64,000 nucleotides of DNA, taken from NCBI GenBank assembly GCA_019022495.1, contig JAFEKR010000007.1, positions 1,798,001 to 1,862,000 of the forward strand, read 5' to 3'. Below, piece by piece: positions 26,347 through 38,613 of this stretch (position 1 is its first letter; each line of letters starts with the position of its first letter). The notes under the pieces were generated by a model. That model did not search any database, was not told the origin of the DNA, and worked only from the letters and a program-made list of their open reading frames with translations. Position numbers and translations under genes: made by a program. This stretch comes from Epichloe hybrida (taxonomy: Eukaryota; Ascomycota; Sordariomycetes; Hypocreales; Clavicipitaceae).

Positions 26347-29300
26347 ATATATTCTTTACACTAGCTAGCTAACTATATAGCTGTTCCTAGTACTCTATCT
26401 GCTTAGTTAAGAGGGAAAACCCTTTACTAGGAAGAAAAACCCCCTTATGTCTATTAACAAGCTAGCGCTAACTCTCTTCTAGGTCTGCGCCACATTAGGT
26501 GTGATTAATCGTAGGTGTTTAGTGCTAGCTTACGCTAGCCTTATCCTAAAGAAAATAAAAAATAAAAGAAAAAGTATAGTAGTAGTTATAACTAGCTCCC
26601 TTTAGTGCTAGTCTAGTCTTACTTAGACCTAGCTCTATATCTCTTACTTTGCCCTAGGGCATAGTAAATTCAGATTTATAATAATAATTCACTTTTTATT
26701 TGCTTTACTTCTAACTCTTTTAGTGCCTTACTTTTTAGCTAAATCTAACTTAGCACTAGTCTAGATATCTTATAAAGTCTAAGTATATGGTTTTATTTAA
26801 TTATAGTAAGGGGTAAGTGATTTAGGCCTAGTGACTAGGCGGTTCCGCTCCTAGGTTAGTTACGCGCTATCTATGTATTTACTTATCTTATGCTTTGTTT
26901 TCTAGCTAATATTATAGTTAGTCCCCCCCCCCTCTCTCTTAGGTATAAAAGAGAGCTCCTTCCCTCTTAAGGTTCTAACCTTTTTCCTTTTCTTATAATA
27001 AATTTCCTATAGGTTCTTTTCCTTCCTATCCCTTTTAGGAGCTATTTAAGGCTTCTTTAGTCTAGTGTTAGTTTAAATACTAACGTTTTACACAGAAAAA
27101 CGCGCTATAATATTACTAAGCTCTGTAAGTACCCTATTTTTAGTGCTATTCTAGCTCTAATTTGCCTAGGAACTTATAACCTTAGATAAGTATTTAAGGA
27201 AGTCCCTAACCTAGAAACAATTAGATTAAGTAAAGGCAAAAGGCCTAGAAGTAAGTCCCCTCCGCCTCTATTTCGCCCCGTTTCTAGGTCTAACCTAGGG
27301 TAGCTAGGTAAGCTACAAGAGATCTAGTGTGTGTCCTACAAGACATAATCCGTTGAAAATAAGGGCTATTAGTGCTATAATGTTATTAGTAAGTTAGTTT
27401 ATTTCTAGTCTAGGGGCAAGGCTAATCTACATATAAAGGGGTAACGTCTAACGCCTATTTTAATTATTAGGTCCGCAATTATGTATATATTAAGGTAATA
27501 TTAACTCCTACTCCTATTCTAAGCCTGCTCTAGTGCTAATCCGCTCGCAGCTAAACGTTACTAGCTAGCGAGAGGAATATTAGTGGTTAGTTAAGACCTA
27601 GGCTAGCATAGTTACTAGGAGTAATGTAAGTGGTTTTACTCTAGTTTAGTGGCAGCTCTATTCTGTGGCTAACTTTAATTATCTAGGCCCTAGAGAACTA
27701 TATAGCTTAGGTTAAGAAACTCTATGCTAAAAACCACGCTAAGAAAAAACAAGGCGCTACTATAGCAGGCCTAGACCTAGCTAGGTCTAGGTCTGCGGAG
27801 GAATAATATAATAAGGTTATCTTTTAGCTTTAGTGGCTTAACGCCTAAGCAGCGGAGATAAACTAGCTCCTAGCCACTAGCCTATTAGCTAAAAATAAAA
27901 GCAAGGTAATAGAGAATATAATCCCTATTCCTGAGGAATAGGGCTAATTCTAGGTTAGTAAAGGGGCAGTAGTAAGCTAGTGCGAAATAATACCTATAGC
28001 TTTTTAACTTAAAATTAATCTAATAACTATTCTAGACCTATAGTCTTCCTATTATAGTGTAATTCCGCCTCGTGTCTAGCCTGCCTCCGTAGCTACATTA
28101 TTTTACCTAGTGCCTCTCTTTAGTTATCTACAGTGTCCGTTTATTAGTTAGTTTAGTTACCTCTAGGGTAGCCTAGGTCCTCCCCTAGTTTGCGTTAACT
28201 AAAGGCTAGGTCTTACGCTAATATGTAGTATTAGAGTCTTCTTATGCTAAGGAATTCACTTTATAATATATCTTGCCTTTAGGGGATTATCTAGGGCTAG
28301 CCTCGCCTCCTATGTGTCTCTAGGCTATCTTATTTAGGGGTGTCTATGGTTATAGTTAGCGTAGTTAATAATTATATAGTACTAGTCTTTAACTACATAA
28401 CTATAGCTACATAGGGGTAAAGTCACCCTAGGAACGCGCCTTTAGAAGAGGAACTTATTAAGGCTAATCTTTCCTATACGTAATTATACTATTATGAAGG
28501 AGACATGCTTGTTAAGCCTAGTGTGAAATTTCTAGATTTCCTTTAGGTTATAGGTAGGTAGGCGGTTCTCTATTAGCTCTCTTCTATGCCTATGTTATCT
28601 CTATTACCTATTAGAATGCTAGTCTTCCTATCTCTTCTTCTACTCCTTATACTATTATGCATCTGGTTTGTTATTAGCAAGTAGGGGTTTTCTTCTGCGT
28701 TATAGTACTGTTTACACTAAGTTAGCTATGGCCTGTATCTTATTTATTATTTCGCTAAGTATAATCCTTTCCTTAAACTTTTACTTTATCTTATTTAGGT
28801 AAAGGTCTAGGGGGGGGATATAGGTTTTAACTTCTAGCTAAGCAATTAGTATAGCCTTAAACGCTCTAGCTATAGTCTAGAGGTAGGTTAATTAGTCCGC
28901 TATAAAACTTCTAACTATTCCTTATAGTTTTCCTCCCTTCTTAGTTAGGGTGTGGTAAGCGCTTACCCTATAGGCAAGAATAGGCTAGACTACCTATGTG
29001 TACATAAGCTAGGCGTCTCTAAAGCTAATGCCCTATGCTAACGCTGCTAACGTAGAGAGTGTAAGCTACTACTAGGTTAGTTTTCCCTTAAGGATATTCT
29101 TATAGGCGCTCTAGTTAAGTTTCCTATTTACTTATACCCTAAGGAATTAGCATACCTCTATTAGCGCTATCTCCTCTATGCTAAGCTAGACCCTAGCCTA
29201 TAGGGGCCTATAGGCCTTACTAAAGTGTATAAGTTTGGTTTTTACTAGGTTAAACTTTACTCTTACCTCCTTTACTTATTCCTTATAGATCTTCTAAGTA

Positions 29301-32300
29301 GCCTTAAGTCTTCTCTAGGTTTACGCTGTGTTTTTGCTAAATGCTATAATGTTTATGTTATTAGCAAATCTAATTGCCACTATGCCTAGGATAGCCTAGA
29401 GGCGTGTGTAAAGTTCCGCGAAGTAAAGGAGGAAGAGAATTAGTAAAAGGGGAGATCCTTATAGGGTACTAGCCTTAATCTTAAAGAGTCTAGAGAGTCC
29501 TTTATTAAAGCTAAGCTAGCTTATTCTATCCGCTAGGAAGCTTTATATTATAGCTATTAGCTAGTGGGGGATTCCTATTAGGATTAGCAAGTAAATTAGG
29601 TATAGGTAGCTAACTCTATTAAAAGCAAATAAGATATCTATCTAGGCAAGTGAGGTAATTCCGCCCCTACCCTAGGCCTCTCTTATGCACTTTACTAAGA
29701 CCCTAATTATAGTCTTTGTTAACCTATTTATCCTATTCCCTATCTATAGCTTTAGGAGGAGTCCTTTTACCTTAGTAAAGGCTATAAGTTACTTTGTAAT
29801 TGCTGCTTCTATGATTTTTCCTATAATATTTAGTAGGGAGATAGGCCTCTAAGCGTTAGCTCTCCTTATCTCTTTTATTATCTTACTTAGTTTCCTAATT
29901 ACTACTACTCTAGTAGTCTAGAATTAGGCTAGGAAATACCTTACTTTAAGGATAGTATTTAGGAGCTAAACTATAGCTTCTTTTGCTAGCTTGTTATAGG
30001 CCTTAATAAGGCCTACTAGGAGCTTGTTATTACCTAGTGCTTTCTAGCTAGCTATATCTAATATAATGTCTAATATCTCTTCTAGTCTAAACTAGTTATT
30101 GTCTAGGAATAGTGTGTTATCTAGCTCTAGGAAGGTAAGGTCTAGGATTTAGGAGAGGTTTACTATAGGCTTAGGGAAGAACCTTAGTGCTAGCATACTT
30201 GCTTTATTCTTATGTGTAGTAGCTAGGTTTAGGTTATTTTTAGTCCTTTCTAGCTCTAGTAGCCTAGGTAGTTCTAGGGGGGCTTAGCTTTAGAGCTAGG
30301 CCTATCTCTTTAGTCTTTACACTCCCCTATCCTTTCTCTATATATTAGCCTTTTATAAGGTGTCTCTCTATATATTTCTTCTCTTAGTTCTAATAACCTA
30401 TTCTTAGTCCTTATTTACCTTAGTGTAGGCTTACTAGTTTACTTCTATTCTCTATTATCTCTATTATCTCTTTGCCTATCTAGCTTTAGTAACTGCCTCT
30501 TTAGCTATCCTTAACCACTATGCCTCTAGGCTAGGGAGCCCCTAGGGCTTCTGCGGGGCTACCTTGTCTGCTATTTATTAAAGGTTTGTGATAAGCTAGG
30601 TAGCGTACGCGTTTATCCCTTCTTTATCTTGTGGATCTAGGGCGTTTTTAGGTTAAAAGCGTACCGCTACCTCTGCCTTTATATACGGTTTGTCTATTAT
30701 ATTCTATGTGTGTCTAAGGGCCCGCGGGATGTTATCTTATAGGCTAGTGAAGATACTAATTAGCTACGGGATATAGTTAGATCTAGTGAGGTCTTCTGCT
30801 TCTTTATAGTGGACTTAGATATCTAGGGTTACCTACGCTAGGTCTATAGTACTATCCTTATTATCCTTATATTATCTAGTTAGTTCCCCTTAGGGCATTA
30901 CTAGTCTAAGCCTTTACTAGCTTATAAGTTTTAGTAGCTTATTTGCTTTATTAGTAGTTCTATCTAGCCTATCCTAGAGGGGATGCTTTTAGTTAAAGTC
31001 TCCTATAAATACGCTCTAGTCACGTGGTGTCTCTATGTTAATATCTTATATAGGGGTGTTTTAGTTATTACTATAACCTTCTAAATAAAGGGAATAAATA
31101 TTAATCCTATGAATTTTCACTAGTAACTAGTTAGGCCCTCCCTAGGCTAACTATAACCCTATATTATATTTCTTATTAATATATATAGCGTTATACCTAT
31201 TATAGTATGCAAGTTAGAACTAGGCAAGGCCTAGTGCAGGGGGCTACGGATGTTTTGTGTGTTCTTACTCTTAGATTACTATTATATTTATATTAGTTTA
31301 GTGATAGAGCGTAATATATATTAGGCTATCCCTCTTATTTATATTCTAGAAGAGAACTTATAATATTACTATATTAATTAGGGGGGTAGTGGCAGGTCTT
31401 AGCTATCCTATACTAGTTCTATTCTAGCCCTAAGTTATTTTACATAGCGCCTAATGCTCCTAGCTCTTAGCTATTTAGCGCTTTGCTTCGCGTTTATAGG
31501 TTAATCTCTCTTTCTCCCTATTATTACTATAGGTTCTATAGCTATGCTAGCACTCTCTTAGGCTAGAGCTAGGTTCCTACTAGGGGAGCTAGAGGCAAAG
31601 CGGGATAGTTATACTAAGTAACTAGCCTTTACTATATTTTACTTCTCTTTTAGTACTAGGTAGTCTCTAGACTAGGCTAGGTGTAGTCTAGAGTATAGGA
31701 TATAGTTTTCCTTAAGTTATTTGTTTATTATTAGGCATAACGCCTTACTATCTTTGTGCTAGCTAGCTTCGTACCTAGTATACCTTAGTGCTGCCTTATA
31801 AAACTTAGTAATATATCCTATTTAGAAGTAGTTATAGTACTATCTAGGTTATAGGGTCTTATTATATAGTTTAGTTTAGAATAGCTCCGCTTTAAAGACT
31901 ATTCTATCTTAGCATATCTTATTAGTATCTTTAACTTTAGCTAGTCTAAGAATAAGGGTGGTTTACTAGGCATTCTTGCCCTAGGGGCGTCTTGTGGTTA
32001 CCTTAATTATATTCACTTTATTTGCTTTTCTAATTTCTATTACTAGGTTCTTAATGGATGTGTACTTTATTAGGAAACCCTTAATAATAACGCTAAGTAC
32101 GCGGCGGTGGATAGCTGCCTCTAGGCCAAACACTTTAGTAATCTATTTTTAGTTTTCTTTATACTACGCTATGTTTCCTTTAAAGGTAATAATTATATCC
32201 CTACTAGGGAGTCTTCTAGCTACTACTACTAAGGCTTGCCTAATAGCTCTGTTTATAGCTATAACTATATCTTTCACGCCTCTAGACTAAAGTAATTCTT

Positions 32301-32925
32301 ATATAGTGTTTCCTTTTATAAGTACTTCTCTATGTTATCTTCTAGGGACCTAGAGAGGGGGGGGGTTAGTATTTAGTTATTTTAGGGCAGGCCTAGCTAT
32401 AATACTAGCCTAGGTTAGGGAGTTATTATCTTTAGCTTCCTCCCTAATAGTCTCCTTAAGGGCTGTTTTTAATGCTTCTTTAGTGGTATAAATATTACTA
32501 TTATTAGTGTTTATAGTTCTTATTTTAGCTTAGGCATAGTTTGCTACCTAGTTAGCTATAGTAAGTGTAATACACTACACTTAGGTAACTTTATTACTTA
32601 GGATAAGGCTAGTAATCTTATTATAATATTTCGTGTCTTTAAGGTATATAAATTAGTTCTAGTTTGCTATTAGGTTATCTTCGCTTCTTTAGACATTAAA
32701 CTATTCTATTCCTATGTTTAGGTAGTAGCTACTCTAAGCTAGCCCCCCTAAGCCTATGTTAATTACTATTAGCGTCTTATTTACACTCCTGCTACTAGCT
32801 CTATTGCGGTGCGATATTATAGGGGGGGAGAAATAAAGGCAAGGATTTTAAATATTAATGTGATTTGTATTTTAGAGGCGATTCCAAACCTTAGGGTCGG
32901 TGCGGAAAAGTATGCAAAGGTTATT
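26347..32925 (-). mobile_element. Full-length Tad-like LINE retrotransposon
   Basis: Flanked by a perfect 13-bp duplication AATAGGTAATAAT (26334-26346 and 32926-32938) and absent from the equivalent point of element F copy 2 (near 36,720). The 5' end on the minus strand is AATAACCTTTGCATAC; the 3' end is AGTGTAAAGAATATAT without a long poly(A). At 6.58 kb with endonuclease and RT remnants, this is a complete non-LTR element. It is clearly less AT-rich than its surroundings and keeps many CpG, so it is probably one of the younger insertions. Tad affiliation is inferred from host and layout, not from alignment. Confidence 0.85.
28300..31450 (-). pseudogene. LINE ORF2 (endonuclease + reverse transcriptase), RIP-degraded
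   Basis: On the minus strand an AP-endonuclease-like block reads SVFIGDFN-KHPL around 31,017-30,973, equivalent to the usual GDFNxHHPLW. Downstream, an RT block reads GSPLLLILFLLYFAELY followed by IVAIRFANNINIIAFSKNTA around 29,465-29,335. The catalytic FADD appears as FANN, two G-to-A changes of RIP type. Stop codons are frequent. Domain boundaries are approximate. An ORF1 with zinc knuckles is expected upstream (about 31,500-32,700) but I could not identify it. Confidence 0.75.
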
Positions 32926-33479
32926 AATAGGTAATAATAAAAGCTTCTATATAACTAGCTTTCTTTTAATCCTTATAATAACATTATATAATAAAAAGGC
33001 CCACTTTTTTTTACTAACACTACATTGTAGTTTTTGTAGTTAGTGTAGTTACTAACTACACTAACTACACTACACTACAAGCAAAAAAAAACTACATTAC
33101 ACTAACTACAAAAAAAAAAAACTACATTACACTAACTACAAGAAAAAAAAAACTACACTATAAATACAAATTTTTCCTAAAAACTACACTAACTACACTA
33201 CAAACAATACTCTGCCTATTAGTAACTTATCTATAGCTTTTATACTTATTTTATAACTTTTACTTAGTAAAAGGGATTTTTATAAAAGTGGGTCTATAAG
33301 TGGGTCCTTATTAATATTAGTAATTTCTTTCTAGCTTTCTTACTTAAATATATGATTTTTACATAAAAAGTAAGATTCTTATAAAAGTAAGTCTAAGTAC
33401 CTATTTATAACTTATCTATAGCTTTCTTGCTTTAATATATAATTTTTACTTAAAGGAAATACTAGCTAATACTAATTAG

Positions 33480-33985
33480 TAATAGCTAATAAATTTGTAA
33501 GCTATTATAAGCTATATAAGCTATTATAAGCTATTATAAGCTATAATAAGCTATTATAAGCTATTATAAGCTATAATAAGCTATTATAAGCTATAATAAG
33601 CTATTATAAGCTATTATAAGCTATAATAAGCTATTATAAGCTATTATTAGTTATTATAAGTTATTTTTTTTAAAATACTATAAATACTATAAAATACTAT
33701 AAATACTATAAAATACTATAAATACTATAAAATACTATAAATACTATAAAATACTATAAATACTATAAAATACTATAAATACTATAAAATACTATAAATA
33801 CTATAAAATACTATAAATACTATAAATACTATAAATACTATAAATACTATAAATACTATAAATACTATAAAATACTATAAATACTATAAAATACTATAAA
33901 TACTATAAAATACTATAAATACTATAAAATACTATAAATACTATAAAATACTATAAATACTATAAAATACTATAAATACTATATA
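33480..33985. repeat. AT-rich minisatellites inside element E
   Basis: Two adjacent arrays. Bases 33480-33660 consist of ATAAGCTAT/TATAAGCT units repeated about 15-20 times. Bases 33664-33985 consist of a unit of about 20 bp, made of TAAATACTAT plus AAAATACTAT, repeated about 15 times. Element E copy 1 carries only a short version of the first array (about 12,550-12,630), so the arrays have expanded in this copy. Units are contiguous with no spacers. Confidence 0.85.
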
Positions 33986-34105
33986 CTAGTAAAAAAAAAT
34001 TCTTATAGTGTAGTATATAGTGTAATGTAATGTAGTGTAGTATGTAGTATATTACACTACACTACAAATACTACAAAATATAGTGTAGTGTAGTACAAAG
34101 CTCTG

Positions 34106-35049
34106 TATATAAGCCTCCTTTCCTTACCTTAATTACTTCTACTACTTCTCTCTTTAATTACTATATAAATAATACTTAAGTAAAGCCTAAGCCCTTATAT
34201 ATGCCCTTACTTAGGCATGTCTAATAAGTCCCCTTTTTATAATAGTCCTGTAAATTATCCCATAGGTAATTAATCCTATTCCTTACTTATTATTATTAGG
34301 TGCGTAACGCATCTGCCTTACTAGCTATTATGTAGTAATAGTAACTACCTCACTTCTATGCCTTAGTTTTTATAGTGTATATAATGCGTTTACCTTGCTA
34401 ACCTATTATTTATTATAGTCTTTAGCCCTGCCCTTACTAGTTTATTAATTACTTAATATAGGTTTAAAAGCACATATAAATATCTTACTTAGTTCCTTTT
34501 TTTATATTTTACCTTCCCTTATATAATACTATCCCTTTACTATTATAATTCTATTATACCTTTCTCTTTATTCTATTAAAACCTCTTTCTTAAATAATTA
34601 TTCTCCTATTAAAATATACCTTATAATTTATCTAACCTTTCTTTACCCCTAGCTACTCTTACTATGCCTTTAGCTTATTTTATTAGTAAGTTTCTTATAG
34701 AGGGTAACTTAGATAATAAATAATATATTACTCCCTAATTAGTCTAGTGCCCTTATAGGCTATATATAAAATAGGCCCTTACTACTAGTATTCTAGAATA
34801 TTATTTACCTAAATCTAGAGAATTATACTCTTTATATTAGAAGTAATACCTTTCCTATATATAGTATACTAGGCTTTTATTTACTAACCCTTATCTTTAT
34901 TATATACTAAAGGATATTAAGGCAGAGATTATTATAGGTATATATATTATTAAACGTAAAGTCCTTAAAACTTTAGATATAAAAAAGAAAATACCTATAC
35001 TATCCTAAAGGTATTACTACCTTATTAGTTAGTAAAACTCTCTCCTTAC
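34106..35049 (+). mobile_element. Probable remainder of LTR element G4 (LTR end and start of coding part)
   Basis: No recognisable domain. It begins TATATAAGCCTCC, which joins in reverse complement to 21163-21292 once the inversion is undone, and ends at element F copy 2. A methionine-starting, stop-interrupted frame from about 34,663 (MPLAYFISKFLIEGNLDN) might be the beginning of a gag-like protein, but I cannot name it. Sequence is heavily TA-converted. Confidence 0.35.
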
Positions 35050-37004
35050 CAGAGTATTGCACTAAAACGTGTAGTGTAGTGTAGTATTTGTAGTGTAGTG
35101 TAGTAACTATACTATAAACTACACTACACTATAAACTACACTAACTATAAGGAAAAAAAAACTACATTATACTAACTATAAAAAAAAAAAACTATAATAC
35201 ATTATACTACAAATTTTTTTTCCTAAACTACACTAACTATAAACACTATAAATATAGTATTAGACTTTTTATTAGTTATTAGTATTATAAGGCTTAAAAG
35301 AATACTAGTTATATAAAAGCTTTTATTATTACCTATTTTATTCAATTAGTTATAGAATTTATAATATTATATTATTTTAGTAATTTTACTATAACTAAGT
35401 AAGGTTATATATAATATTATACTTTTTTAATAATACTATTTAACTTAATACTCTTTTTCCCTAATATAACTTAAAGAAAAACCTTCTTATTATATTATTT
35501 ACTATTTCTATAAATTATTTTATATTTCTATAAATTATTATTATTACTTATTTTAAAAAAACTATAAAAAGAACTACTAGTAAACTTAATATAAGTAGCT
35601 TATTATATCTTATTATAGCTTATAATAGCTTATAATAGCTTATAATAGCTTATAATAGCTAATATTACTAATATTACTAGTATTACTAAGATTACTAAGA
35701 TTACTAAGATTACTAAGATCACTAAGATTACTAAGATTACTAAGATTACTAAGATTACTAAGATTACAAAGATTACTAAGATTACTTATAATATTATTAG
35801 TGTTAAAGTTTAATAAATAATAAATAATAAATAAATAACTTAAATATAAATACTAGTAATTATAAGTAAATTACTATAGTAAAAGCTATAGTTTTTAATA
35901 ACTTTATATTTTAAGGTTTTTAAAAATATTAATATTATAAAAATGTTTTCTCTTTTATATTTTTTTAAAATAATAATAAAAGTAAAATAATAGTAATAAT
36001 AGTAATAATAGTAATTAAGGTTATTAAAGCTTTTATAATAAGTATATATATATTCTTTTTACTAAATAGCTAATTATATAGCTAGTCCTAGTACTTTAAT
36101 TACCTTTTATAATAAGTATAGTATATTATATAAAACTAAGTCCTAGTATTATTTTTAAAAATAAGTTAAACTTATTTTTTATAGCTTAATTAAGCTATAT
36201 AGGGTAATTAAAATAATACTATTAGTTATTTATTAATATACTATAAATATTAGTTCCTTATATTCTTTCTTTATATATTATAGTAATAATATATATAGAG
36301 TTACTATATATAACTTCTTAAAGCTTTAGAATTATAAAGCTTAAAGTAATATTTAATTAGTTTAAATAGTAAATAAATAGTTTAAGCTTTTTTTAAGTTC
36401 TTATTATATTAATAATAATATTCAAGTACTAAGTAGATATTTTATTAACTTTTATCCATTTATTTAGATTTCTAATTTAATTTAATTATATTAGTTTAGG
36501 GTATTTTTTAATTGAATTAATAATAAAAATATAAAATAATTAATAATAATAGTAAATAAAGTAATTAGAAGGTTTTTCTTAAAGTTATATTAGTAGAATA
36601 AAGTAATAAGTATAATAGTATTATTAAAAAGTTATAATATTATAAATAACCCTAGTTATAGTAAAATCCTTAAAAAAAGGTAAATATTATAAATTCTATA
36701 ACTAATTAAGTAAAATAGGTAATAATAAAAGCTTTTATATAACTAGCTTTCTTTTAATCCTTATAATAACATTATATAATAAAAAGGCCCACTTTTTTTT
36801 TTACTAACACTACATTGTAGTTTTTATAGTTAGTGTAGTTAGTAACTACACTAACTACACTACACTATAAGTAAAAAAAAACTACATTACACTATACTAC
36901 AAAAAAAAAAAAACTACATTACACTAACTATAAAAAAAAAAACTACAATACAAATACAAATTTTTCCTAAAAACTACACTAACTACACTACAAACAATAC
37001 TCTG
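35050..37004. mobile_element. hAT-like non-autonomous element F, copy 2
   Basis: The ends are CAGAGTATTG (35050-35059) and CAATACTCTG (36995-37004), with the same subterminal arrays and internal sequence as copy 1 but uninterrupted by the full LINE. It is about 1.96 kb and contains an older, RIP-worn LINE 3'-end fragment near 36,050-36,100 (ATTCTTTTTACTAAATAGC). Flanks are CTCCTTAC on the left and CTTATAGT on the right, so there is no target duplication. Left flank belongs to G4 and right flank to G1-B, suggesting a recombination product. Confidence 0.75.
35665..35795. repeat. 9-bp minisatellite (ATTACTAAG)n in F copy 2
   Basis: About a dozen contiguous ATTACTAAG units with occasional variants (one ATCACTAAG, one ATTACAAAG). 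F copy 1 has a shorter version at about 26,040-26,105. No spacers, so not CRISPR-like. Confidence 0.85.
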
Positions 37005-38490
37005 CTTATAGTAAGTAATAAGTATATAAAGAGAAAAAAATAGTAGTAGTTACTTTATTATTAGGAGTAATAAAGATTAGGCTAAGTATTCTAGAAAATA
37101 AAAATTAAAAAGGAAAAGAAAAAGGCTAATTAAAAAACCTAGTAATAATAAATATATAAATAAATAGTAAAGTAGCTATATAAATCCTTAAGTATACTTA
37201 TTTATAGTAAAAAAGTAAAGGTATTATAGTTATACTAATTTTAGAAAACATAAGTAGTAAAGAAGCTATATTAAATTAGGATAAGAGCACTAAGTGCCCT
37301 ATACTAATAATCCTAGAAGAATATAGGGAGTTTATAGATATTTTTTCTAAAGAGTTAGTAAGTAAGCTTCCTAAACTAGGAGGTTACACTTATATAATTA
37401 AATTAGAAGAAGGGAAAATATTACCTTAGGGGCCTATATATAATTTAGCTAAAAGGGAGCTAGAGGTTCTTAGAGAGTACCTTATAAGTATATAGCTTAA
37501 AGGGTAAATTAGAAGATTAGTTAGCCTAGCTAAAGCCTTAATTTTATTTATTCTAAAGAAAGGAGGGAAATTAAGGCTTTATATAAATTATAGGGGCCTA
37601 AATAAGATTATAATTAAAAATAAGGCCCCTTTACCCCTTATTACTAAAATTCTTAATTAATTAGTAAGCGTAGTTATTTTTATAGTCCTAGATTTAAAAG
37701 ATATATATTACTAGCTATATATTCGCTTAGGTAATAAGTAAAAAATAGTGTTTTATTATTAATATAGCTACTTTAAATATCTAGTAATACTATTTAAACT
37801 AGTTAATATACTAGTAACTTTTTAGGAGTATATTAATAATGCTCTTAAAGGACTTATTAATAAGACCTATATTATTTATCTAGATAATATACTAATATAT
37901 AGTAGTAAGGTTAAAGATTATATAAAGCATATTAAATAAGTTTTATATAAGTTTAAAGAGGTAAGTCTTTTTATTAACCTTAAGAAGTATTAATTTTTAG
38001 TTAAGGAAGTTAAATTTTTAGGCTTTAAGATATTAGAGAAAGGTATTATAATAGACCTAGTAAAAGTTAAAGTAATTATAACCTAGCTAATACTATGTAG
38101 TGTTTTTAATATTTAGTTATTTCTTAGTTTTACTAGATTTTACTGCTATTTTATTAAATAGTATAGTAAAGTTATTATTCTATTAATAGATTACCTTAAA
38201 GGGAATTAACTAGTAATATTTAAACTAAAACCCTATAAGCTAGTAGTGTTTAAAGAGCTTTAATAAAGATTTTAGAAAGCGCTAATTTTAGTGTATTTTA
38301 ACTTACTTATATATCTTAGAGTAAAGATAAATATATCTAGATATGCAATTAAGGCTATACTTATAATGTTAGTGCTAGGTTACTAGCACCTAGTTGCGTT
38401 TATGTTAAGGAAAATAACTAATACTAAATTACAATATTTAACACTTAATAGTGAATTATTAGCTATCTAAGAGGCTTTTTATACATAGAG

Positions 38491-38613
38491 TGTCAGGTGC
38501 GCGCGCGCGTACGCGTGGCTTGATAATCAATTGTAAGGTGCGATGTAAGCGAGAGCTAGCATTAGTGAATCTTTTAGTTCAATAGCTTACCTACACACCT
38601 TTAGGTTCTAACA
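38491..38613 (+). repeat. Miniature element 5' LTR
   Basis: 123 bp. Compared with the 3' LTR it differs by about nine transitions. Most show CpA-to-TpA or TpG-to-TpA in this copy (GCAAGC to GTAAGC, TTGGTG to TTAGTG, TTCAGG to TTTAGG), i.e. mild RIP. Confidence 0.9.

Larger units (their letters stand above)
25441..33214. mobile_element. hAT-like non-autonomous element F, copy 1
   Basis: The ends are CAGAGTATTG (25441-25450) and CAATACTCTG (33205-33214), flanked by a perfect 8-bp target duplication CCTATTAG (25433-25440 and 33215-33222). Subterminal regions are arrays of GTGTAGTGTAGTA / CTACACTAACTACA separated by A-tracts. F's own sequence is only about 1.2 kb (25441-26346 and 32926-33214); the rest is a nested LINE. 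An 8-bp duplication with CAGAG termini fits hAT. It encodes nothing, so it would have depended on a transposase elsewhere. Confidence 0.82.
24228..34105. mobile_element. hAT-like non-autonomous element E, copy 2 (chimeric, with nested insertions)
   Basis: The ends are CAGAGCTTTG (24228-24237) and CAAAGCTCTG (34096-34105). Its own sequence is 24228-25440 and 33215-34105; element F1 and, inside it, a LINE are nested between. Internal sequence is in reverse-complement relation to copy 1: the unit AGCTTTCTTACTTAAATATATA recurs near 25085, 25170 and 25356, and AT-rich minisatellites occupy 33480-33985. Left flank GTTATTAC and right flank TATATAAG are reverse complements of the left and right flanks of copy 1. 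No transposase-like frame is visible. Confidence 0.7.

Noticed and set aside
33480..33985. Regular short repeats that might suggest a CRISPR array
   Set aside because: Units are contiguous without unique spacers, AT-only, and in a fungal chromosome; they are minisatellites.
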